This document shows positions 56,021 to 64,000 of a stretch of 64,000 nt of DNA, in pieces. The notes beneath the pieces are model-generated. The model made no database searches. It was not told the DNA's origin and worked only from the letters and a program-made list of their open reading frames with translations. The first letter of the stretch is position 1; each line of letters starts with the position of its first letter. A program made the position numbers and the translations under genes. Origin of the DNA: Takakia lepidozioides (Eukaryota; Streptophyta; Takakiopsida; Takakiales; Takakiaceae); the NCBI GenBank assembly GCA_030704615.1, contig CM060731.1:87836756-87900755 (forward strand), in the 5' to 3' direction.

Positions 56021-56875
56021 CTCCATCGATGAGTACATCCGTTACCAGCTTCCATCCAATACGTACTTGTATTATTGGTATTGCTTCGTCGTAGTCTGGA
56101 GTTTGTTGTATAGTTGTGGGTTTAATTGTGTAAACCTCTGGTGTTGGTTTTTGTTTTGATGTGGGGGTCAATGCCTCAATTGTCCGAAATAAAGTTTTCT
56201 TGCAGTGTGGAGCAATTTTTAATAATTGTCCAATGGTCATTTGGGTCTTGGTCTGGCAGATTACTTCAGCCAATTCTGTTTCCGTGGTTGCATTTGTGGT
56301 CTTCATCGTTGTTCTGATTTGATTATGGGTTCCTTCTTGCATTTGAGCTATGGCTTTACTTACCTCCTGGTGTAAGCTCTTTTCTTCCTGCCATGCTGCA
56401 CTTTATGGATATTGTTTTCGCTCTTCTTTAATCTCTTTATCTGGAGGTTCTCTTTCTTGGCCTGAATTCGGGTTACCGCAAAGGTATCTACCATAGGAAT
56501 TACCACACTCATGGCTACACTCGGTCCGGCTTCCATATTTCCCACTTCTGCCTCATGCTTGATTTGCAACTGGCATTCATGTTTCCAGTGTCCCTCTTTC
56601 TTGCAATAGTGACATCTCGTGATTTCTTTGTTTCTGGGTTGATGTTCTCTATCCCGTGGTGGATAGTCATCTCGTGGCCTTTGATAACGATTACCCATAT
56701 TGTATCGTCTTGGCCCATCCGATCCTCCCCGTCGGATTTGGACTTGGTGTACCCCCACCTCTTGTGTGTACCCACTCTTCTTGGCCCGTTGATTGTAAAT
56801 ACAATGGCTGGTATTATGATTGTTCATATGACAAATATCACAATATTTGTCTTTCATGTGGCATTCTGTTGCCAA
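56021..56875 (-). pseudogene. Gypsy-3 nucleocapsid knuckles and protease start
   Basis: Two CCHC knuckles are visible (CDICHMNNHNTSHC and CHYCKKEGHWKHEC), then a basic linker and a protease beginning IPIIQVRIGWKLVTDVLIDG. The protease stops at the outer gypsy-1 LTR (56,020). Confidence 0.75.
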
Positions 56876-58783
56876 GTGTCCTACAGTCGCACATTTGTGA
56901 CACCATGTTGCTTTTCGTGGCCTTCATCTTTAAAATTCTTGATAGCCTCTGCTATCTTCTAATCCAAAGTGGTTTTGTCAATCACTTCTTTCTTCTTTTG
57001 TTTGGGCTTTTCTTCATCACCATAGTCTTCTTCTTCCAAGGGATCCTTGGAATCTTTACTTCTGCTCTGATGACATCCCAATTCCAATTTCTTTGCAGTT
57101 CCTACTGCTTCAGCCAAAGTGTTGTTAGGCATGACTGTAACCATGGTTACATATTCAGGATGAAGTCCGTTAATGAACCATGATTTTTGCAAGTCATCAC
57201 CTGATGTTTGAGGTAGCTTCCTGATCAGAGTCTTCATTCTCTCCAGGTAGTCGACTACCAATTCTTTCTTTTTCTGTCTCAGGTTCTGTAATCCTATGAA
57301 GATTTCAGACGTGGATTTGTTGGATCTATATCGTTCTTGAAATGCGGCTCTCATATCCGCCCAATTTGCAAAGTTGATTGGCTGGAAAGGTTGCCAACCA
57401 TTCAATGCCTTTTCTGGCCATTGAACAACGAAATAATCGGATCTTTTCCTGGTCTGTTGCTTCATTATAAATGGTGCACATGTTCTGAAATTGATTAAGA
57501 TGGATATCCGGATCAGATTTCCTATCATATAAAGGAAACGGCGGTCTGGTTTTGCTTGCTGCTAAAGCCATTGGTGCTGCTGGTGCAACTGGTTGTCCAA
57601 ACTGGAATGGTCCCGCTGCTGTTGGTTGTGGTGTTGGGATTGTCAAGGCTAGTGGTGTTGTTGGTGTTTGTCTTCCAAACAATGATTCAAAACTAGGAGG
57701 TCATTGTCCCAATGATAGCCGTCTTCCAGCTGATGTCCCTACTAAGCTTTATGAATATTTAAAAGCCTTGAGTGCAGTCCTGGTTATCATTTCTGGAAAA
57801 TAGTTTCACCTTCTTCACTCAGAATATTCTCAAATCTTTCTTCCAATATTTCAACAAAACCTCGATTTGGACTTGTTACTGTAGAAGGTCCTTCAGATCT
57901 TTCTTGTGGTAACCATTCGCCAAGTGCATTACTTGCAACTCCTTCTGGTGTAGTGTTCTCACTTTCCAAAGATCCGATTTCCTGATCTTATGGGTTATCA
58001 CTGTCAATTTGTCTTGATGTCTCACCTTGAATAATATTCAAGGTTTGTAATTCTGGGAACTCTTTTCTCAACCGAGCTTCCCTTTTTGCAGCATATTTCT
58101 CTATTTTTTCAGTTCTGTCTTGCTTAACTTTTTCCTTAATTTCCTCATTCATTCCCACATCATATACAGAATTCCTTTTCAGCACCCTTTAATAAGCCTT
58201 GGTATGTCAGCAAAGAAAAATTATAGTGGTCTCTACCCTTTCTCCAAGATTTACACTATCTTGTTAGAATCTGTATCACAAATTAATTTTCTTTTACTGA
58301 TTGATCACCAATCTTTTAATGGGCACAATAATACCATTTGTCTTTCTCAGTGTATCTGACTTGTAATAAGTCTTTGGGTATCCAGTACTCCACTGCTTCT
58401 ATGATCATATGAGAATATTCATAATTTGAACATCCTTCCCTGAAAATATAACTAGTTTAGCAAACTTTTCTGATTGGGATTAGATTAATCAATAAAGCTA
58501 GACGAAACAACCATTCTTCACTTCTGATTCTACATTCCCAAGGTGCTCGTGTAATACTGTTCACTCCTCCCTTTAATCCCCATTTGTCATCTTCTTTCGT
58601 AATTGAAAGAAAGATCTTATGTTGTATTGCTATTGGTAAACCATGAAATTTTTTCAGGAATGCTTTCCATTCCTCTGCTTCCGTTGACTCGTTCTTTTGT
58701 GATTTCAAGAAATCACTGAGTAGCCATCCTTCCTTGAGTTCACTTGAACTCAACATACCGTTAGTCCCCAACATGGTCGCCAA
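56876..58783 (-). pseudogene. Gypsy-3 Gag
   Basis: N-terminal charged segments (58,783-57,790), a Pro/Thr/Ala-rich linker with PFQFGQPVAPAAP, then the Gag core: DPDIHLNQFQNMC, QPINFANWADMRAAFQERY, GLQNLRQKKKELVVDYLERM and FINGLHPEYV. These match the retrotransposon Gag domain. Frameshifts near 57,480 and 57,760 and stops near 58,000 and 58,190 break the frame. Confidence 0.75.
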
Positions 58784-58784
58784 A
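58771..58784 (-). promoter_or_regulatory. Gypsy-3 primer binding site
   Basis: Minus-strand TTTGGCGACCATG directly follows the 5' LTR. It differs from the gypsy-1 site. I do not assign the tRNA. Confidence 0.6.
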
Positions 58785-59631
58785 TGTTAACCGCTGGTTT
58801 ATGACTTAGACAAAACAGGCTCTCAGCACTACTGCCCATCTCCCAAGACATGTGACAGAGGTTGTCTGACGGTATGCTTGCAGAAACAATTACAAAGTAA
58901 TCGTTTTAAGGATATCTAAACCGTGGCCGTCGTATGAATCAATATCTCTACAGGTTGCTTAATCCTATTGATTAAGCCCAAGAGCTTAGTCGGAAAGACT
59001 GAAGCCTCTTTGTTCATACAATCAGATGGTAGTCAAGTCAAAACAAGAGCTATTCTGAGATGATACACATTCTCACCATCTCACGTTATCTCATAATGCA
59101 CATTCTCTCCATCTCACGTTCACTCTACACAGAGATATTTCGAATAACATGGCTTTACTTCAGAGTTCATCACACCATAGCATAAGTACACATCGAATCA
59201 CTCTGAGTCCACTGAATACACACTGATCACTGCTACCTTCTAAGTTGCGTGCAACCCTTTTATACTATGCTCGAAAGAGCCGTTACAGCTTGCAGTTGTT
59301 AATGACTGTTTGCCTAACTGCCTATGCAACCTAAAGGGTTTGCTAAAAAAATGGCTCGTTGTAGTGGTCGTGTGTCATAGTGGTACACGGTCCACTACTT
59401 CCTCTATTAGTAAAAGCCGATGCTAACGTGGCCGTGTGATATTGTGGTTCACGGCCCAAGGTTGCTACACTACCCACTACTGCTCCGTGGTAATGTACCC
59501 TTGTTCCGCCATTTGCTAAGTACCGCGTACTTAGCCTTTTCTGCCGGTGACCAGGTAGTGTACACCAATCACCACCCGGTATGTCCCGTCGTGACCCTCG
59601 CTGTCTGGCCCTCGTAGCTTAGCCGTTATCA
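58785..59631 (-). mobile_element. Gypsy-3 5' LTR (847 bp)
   Basis: TGTTAACCGCTGG to TAGCCGTTATCA, paired with 40,181-41,039. The two LTRs differ by scattered substitutions and small indels, for example a missing CAACCTACAATC-like segment near 58,980. The insertion is therefore not recent. Confidence 0.9.
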
Positions 59632-59636
59632 GAGAG
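59632..59636 (+). repeat. Gypsy-3 target-site duplication, right
   Basis: GAGAG, same as 40,176-40,180. Confidence 0.85.
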
Positions 59637-59884
59637 GGGCTAGGAACAAACCATACCTTGGGCGCTGCCTCCTCATGCCGGGGGGCAGATCCGGAATGTT
59701 GGCGCCGTAGCATTATGGTCCTTGGCGCAGGACCCACTTTCTTCACGTTCGACCCCAGTGCCACTCCCTGTGGTCCCTGCAAAACATATAGTGCCAGCCA
59801 TGTGTGAGAGGGCATCCGGGGGGAACAAAACAAACATCTCATTTGGCTTCGATGTCATCTTGCAAACAGTAAGGTTAGTTTCAC
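59637..59884. other. Downstream flank of the NIF-like gene
   Basis: Possible minus-strand exon of about 125 nt at 59,655-59,780 (acceptor TTTTGCAG, donor AAGGTATGG), encoding a basic segment with TIMLRRQHSG. Whether it belongs to the gene at 39,530-40,180 or is untranslated sequence is unclear. Confidence 0.3.
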
Positions 59885-60384
59885 CTACATGGGCACAGAA
59901 GCACTTCCCCCAACGACCCCATCCTCTCCCGCATTCAAGCTGCCAGTCGGGGTCAGCTTCCGCGTGCTTGTGAAGATGCAAAACAAATCTTGGCAGTAGG
60001 GCCAGACTGTTTCTAAAAGGTAGTCTGAATCGGGCCCCTCACTGACATTGCCAGTAACATCCAACGACAATGGATGGACCATGTTCAAAGGGGAGTTCCC
60101 CTTCCCCTTGTGTAGTGAATCGTCCACTAATATGGTGTTGGATTCGTTAAATAGAGAAAATTCCGACCACACCCTCGACAGTCTCTTCTGTAAGTTCTGT
60201 ACGGCAGGCCCTTTTGTGGGGTGTGGCTCTGTCGAGGGGTCACACTCCTCTTGTGACCACACAAAGAGGGGAGAACCCTTGACCCCCTGCATCACCACTT
60301 TCAAGATGTCTGCAACATTCCCCTTGGAAGCACAGGACCATATCCCAATGTAGAAATGTAGAGAAGGTTTAAAAACTCGCAGAC
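59885..60384 (-). CDS. NIF/FCP1-like HAD phosphatase, terminal exon
   Basis: The exon follows an AG acceptor at 60,385. It reads LRVFKPSLHFYIGIWSCAS, NVADILKVVMQG, SPLFVWSQEECD, then NESNTILVDDSLHKGKGNS and WPYCQDLF, ending in a stop at 59,885. IGIWS, FVW.QE.C and the DDS motif match the second half of the NLI-interacting-factor/FCP1 homology domain, a phosphatase fold whose DDS supplies Mg-binding residues. The DXDX(T/V) nucleophile would be on an upstream exon to the right, which I could not find. Known relatives act on phosphoproteins such as the RNA polymerase II tail. The substrate here is unknown. Non-repetitive, so likely a host gene. Confidence 0.7.
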
Positions 60385-60959
60385 CTGGGGCCTCAAAATT
60401 TATATTAAAATATTCAAGGTGCTAGACAACCGCAAAATTTTTGACTGTAGTGAGAGACTTTGACTACCTAAAATGAGCTGACTGAGACAACCAGTTAAGC
60501 AATGGCACGTGTAAGCACAATATATAAACTATATAGCAATATATACGTGGTAAAAATATTTAACTACTTTTTCACTGACCCAACACATTAATAGTAAACT
60601 AATCGTGTGCTAGTTAAGATTAGTGAAACAAAACAACTGAATTACCTGAACGAATGATAAACAAACGCCTTGCTGGCAGATATTGGATGAACATATGAAA
60701 GGTTAGTGAAACAGAACAACTGAATTATCTGAACAAATGATAGACAAACGCCTTGCTGGAATTCATTAATTTCATATGAATGGATGAATGGATGAGATTA
60801 AAATGATGGATGAACTAATAAACGGAAAACCAAATGGATGGATTGATGGAAAACCCAAAATCCATCCATCTACGATACATTCATCCAAATAATTCAAAAA
60901 TGGATTTAGGGTTGCGGGATTGCCTTCAGCGATGAGGAAGTTATGGGACTTATCGTTTT
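60385..60959. other. AT-rich intron or intergenic DNA with TGGA repeats
   Basis: Two related stretches (60,620-60,660 and 60,700-60,760) share TAGTGAAAC.GAACAACTGAATTA and ACAAACGCCTTGCTGG. TGGATGGA-type short repeats occur at about 60,775-60,880. No exon recognised. Confidence 0.5.
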
Positions 60960-63060
60960 GCTGTGTTTGCGTGGAAGATCTGCAGGATATGCATAACTTG
61001 GGTGGACAACCGCAATCGCAAGGTGTGGGTTTTTCTTAATGTATGATGTGAAGAAGTTTGTCCATCCTGCAAATGTGGGCTCTTGGCTCCTGTTAATACC
61101 ATGATTTGGTATTCTTCCTGATGTTTACAAGGTTCTTGGGAGAGTCGGCTTGGTCTTAGCAGGCCGTGTTTCAGTCTCCGCCCGCTCAGCTGCACCGTGG
61201 TGGTTCTCGCAGACCAATCCGACATTACATGACTACAGACACAAGCAGCACACACAAGAGATGGTCAGTCAAATCCTCGATTGGTCATGACACAAGGTCG
61301 AAGACAATGTGGTAAGGGCACCTTCTTCGACCTCTTTCAGCCTGTTTTGCCCTCTCATCAGACTCGGCCCTGAATTTGCAGCACGGAGCAGAGCTGGCAT
61401 GAGTTTTTTAAAGATCCTTCACGATGGTGCGACAACCGCAATCGCAAGGTGTGGCTTACAATGTGAAGAAGTTTGTCCGTCCTGCAAATGTGGGCTGTTG
61501 GCTCCTGTTAGTACCATGATTTGGTATCCTTCCTGATGTTTACAAGGTTCTTGGGAGAGAGCTTGGTCTTAGCAGGCCGTGTTTCAATCTCTACCTGCTC
61601 AGCTGCACCGTGGTGGTTCTCACAAACCATTCTGACAGTTCCTGGCTATATACACAAGCAGCACACACAAGAAGTTCTTTGGGTTGATGGTCTGTCAAAT
61701 CCTCCATGGGTCATGACACAAGGTCAAGGTCGACAATGTGGTGAGGGCACCTTTTTCTTCGACCTATTTCTGCCTGTTTTACCCTCTCATCAGACTCGGC
61801 CCTGAGATGTATATTGAATTCTGTAAGTTAGCTCGTTGGGTGGATCTGTGTGGTTAGGAGTGACTTTGACAAGTTACTGCCGATGTGGCAGCAGGAAAGT
61901 ATCCAAAAACAGATAACATAGATTAGGAGAAGCTCGTTGGTGGATCTATGGTGGTTTTGGAGTGATTTTGACATGTTACTGTCAGTGTCAGCTGCTTCAG
62001 CTGCTAGCTGCAACAAAGCTGAGGATGTATTCACGATTTGTACACAAGCATGGATAGCTGAAGGAGTGCAGGGATAGATTGTGGGTCCAGATTCATCCAA
62101 GAGGTCCGGACTCAAGCTCCAGATTACCTATGATTCCCTGTGGAGGATAGCTACAAAAAACAGATGGTCAACTGGAAGCCGCAGCAACAGTGGCACAATG
62201 GATAAAATCAGGCACTGCTAATGAAGGCACCTTCTTCAACACATTTCACCCTGTTTTTCCTTCTTATCAGAATCTGCCCTAAATTTCCATGTTGAATTCT
62301 GCAAGTTAGCTGGTTGAGTGAATCTTGTTTGGAGTGACTTTGACATGATACTGCCAATGTGACAACAGGAAAGTATCCAAAAACAGGTAACATATATGGG
62401 TGCAATTACACTCTCACTTTCCTCTCTGCTTCTGTTTGCTATTCAAAGGTAGGATTCCTGCCCTGAGTTTAAATTTCAGTCTGATGCCGAGAGTGGGTAG
62501 ACCCTGAGTGAACCTTTGGTAGTTTGAAGTGACTTTGACATGATACTGCCAATGTGACACAGGAAAGTATCCAAAAATAGGTAAACAAAGATGAGGAGAA
62601 GCTGTGGGATGAATACTTTTCTGACCCCAGCCAATGGTGGGACAAACGAGGCAAAAAGGTGAATGCCTGCAGATTACCAGATGTCATTCTGAAGGCTGCA
62701 GACACAAGCTGTACACACAAGAGGTCCTTTAGGGTTGATGTTCGGTCAAATCCTCCATGGGTCATGACACAAGGTTAAGGACATGTGGTGAGGGCACCTT
62801 CTTCTTCAACCTATTTCTGTCTGTTTTACCCTCTCATCAGACTCGGCCCTAAGATGCATATTGAACTCTGCAAGTTAGCTCGTTGGGTGGATCTGTGGTG
62901 GTTAGGAGTGACTTTGACAAGTTACTGCTGATGTGGCAGCAGGAAAGTATCCAAAAACAGATAACATGGATGAGGAGAAGGCACCTTCTTCAACACATTT
63001 CACCCTGTTTTCCCCTCTTATCAGAATCAGCCCTACATTTCCATGTTGAATGACGGAGCG
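60960..63060. repeat. Shuffled repeat block
   Basis: A unit of about 330 bp beginning GACAACCGCAATCGCAAGGT occurs at about 61,004 and 61,430, and its end portion (CACACAAGA to CGACAATGTGG) recurs near 62,705. A second unit (TTTGACAAGTTACTGCC, then GCAGCAGGAAAGTATCCAAA) occurs near 61,865, 61,968, 62,338, 62,530 and 62,910. A third (CACCTTCTTC...CCCTCTCATCAGACTCGGCC) occurs near 61,320, 61,750, 62,230, 62,800 and 62,980. No coding content is evident. It may be an intron or an unknown element family. Confidence 0.7.
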
Positions 63061-63126
63061 TAACTTATGGTGTCATTTCACTACAAGGGCTACTGCCTTC
63101 CAGCTGAAAAGTGGACACCTTCATGA

Positions 63127-63202
63127 TGCACCAGACCGTGGTTTGAACCCACAACCACATCCAACGTGGTATGTGCCCATTACCACTGGGCTACATGCTG
63201 GT
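63127..63202 (-). repeat. tRNA-like unit (SINE head or tRNA pseudogene)
   Basis: The minus strand has an A box TAGCCCAGTGG (63,183-63,193) and B box GGTTCAAACC (63,140-63,149) at tRNA spacing. Between them ACCAC/GTGGT can form an anticodon stem with loop GTTGGAT, giving anticodon TGG (Pro). The acceptor stem does not pair well, so this is a pseudogene or the head of a SINE rather than a working tRNA gene. Confidence 0.5.
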
Positions 63203-64000
63203 TGTCTTATCTCCCAAAATGACTCCTGTGCCCTGAACTTTACGAGGCCCTCCCGTGTCAATGTCATCCAGTTGGTGTCTCGTTTGTTGAGGCACTTCAG
63301 GTACACCTCATCGGTCAATGAGTTTTTGTACTGCTCGACTGGAGTTGTTGTGCAGAGCTGGAAATAGTACAGCTTGTGTGCTAGGTCGCTTGAAGTGTAT
63401 GATCTCGTCGCACTCAAGTTAGACCGAGGGCGGAGCGCCGCCCTCATTCGCGCCTCTTGGCTAAACTCTCAACTACCAACTTGGTGCTCTTGCTAAACCT
63501 ACTCCTTATCTATGGTAACCGCTTCATCTCCTCCACCAGACCATTGTACATCATCTCCGCCCAAGCTACACCACTTAGCGGTCTCACCACCCTAGTCAAG
63601 ACTACCAACGTTAGCAAGGTTTGCCGCCATAGCTTTCCTGCCCACTTCTTTCCCTTGTTACACAAACTGTGTCCTCACGTCTGGTTCTTGCCTCACCCCT
63701 ATCCTCTTCCTCACACTGGTACGCTCGTTTTAAGTTACTTTCCGCAGGCTTATTGGCCGCACTGGGCCCAGGAGACATTACTCGAGCTCCTCCACCGTGC
63801 ACAATGGCCACTCTAAGCAGCAAGCTGTCGACTCTGACAAGCTACAGTCTTACCAGCATGCGAAGCCTGCAAATCGACTCGCCTCTTCCCATGTTTTGCA
63901 ACACCCTAAGGTTACATGCGCAAGCAACAGGATGGAGTACAGTTCCCATCTGCGCCCTTTCTGGGATATATGCGAGACCGAACAAGTACATGGTGGCAAG
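63203..64000. other. Right edge, no gene supported
   Basis: Frames at 63,457-63,816 (plus) and 63,203-63,447 (minus) lack motifs and convincing starts. Nothing else recognised. Confidence 0.35.

Noticed and set aside
59637-59884. A very short intron (about 17 nt) joining 59,655 to the 40,106-40,180 exon
   Set aside because: Too short for normal splicing; the link between the two sides remains open.
63127-63202. Functional tRNA-Pro gene
   Set aside because: Acceptor stem pairing is poor although A and B boxes are good.

Overview
The window is eukaryotic nuclear DNA and very rich in transposable elements. The pol-encoding LTR elements, GT-AG introns, a tRNA-iMet-type primer binding site, an integrase-linked chromodomain (chromovirus) and a NIF/FCP1-type phosphatase exon fit a streptophyte (charophyte alga or land plant). 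A Chara-like alga is my best guess, but it is inference only. Almost every coding region is a transposon gene, and nearly all carry stops or frameshifts.

Layout. 1-3,120: one possible minus-strand gene (682-1,746) and low-complexity sequence. 3,125-5,540: copy 1 of a multi-exon methyltransferase-like (MT) transposon gene, ending in a GGGGGGCTGC-type terminus. 5,541-6,723: gag fragment and LTR of a chromovirus (gypsy-1). 6,724-9,749: 3' coiled-coil ORF and LTR of a second gypsy lineage (gypsy-2). 9,750-13,783: minus-strand retroelement ORFs and gypsy-2 pol. 13,784-18,425: MT copy 2, with a captured piece of a transposase gene. 19,199-20,592: palindrome array A, then transposase A (20,782-24,301). 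24,931 onward: an inverted GGGGGGCTGC terminus, a divergent pair of unknown ORFs (25,385-27,080), a loose palindrome array (27,290-28,090), MT copy 3 on the minus strand (28,229-33,161), a very regular palindrome array B (33,765-35,545), and transposase B (35,965-39,246). 39,530-40,180: exons of an unidentified spliced gene. 40,181-59,631: one gypsy-3 insertion with a GAGAG target duplication. It holds a gypsy-1 element (about 45,684-56,020), which in turn holds a second gypsy-1 in the opposite orientation (46,771 to about 52,895). 59,885-60,384: terminal exon of a NIF/FCP1-like phosphatase. 60,960-63,060: shuffled repeats. About 63,127-63,202: a tRNA-like unit.

The most unusual content lies at 13.8-39.5 kb. 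Two related SWIM-type transposase genes each sit just downstream of their own palindrome array. Array B palindromes are 53 bp apart centre to centre and array A palindromes 64 bp apart. Other intervals of 73-74 and 83 bp also occur, so spacings tend to differ by about one helical turn. The palindromes of one family also lie in introns of the divergent MT gene, whose predicted domain has the permuted motif order (IV, then X, then I) of beta-class DNA methyltransferases but reads DIPD where DPPY is expected. I propose that transposase, palindromes and MT gene are parts of one large mobile system. All copies here look decayed, so function must be judged from intact relatives.
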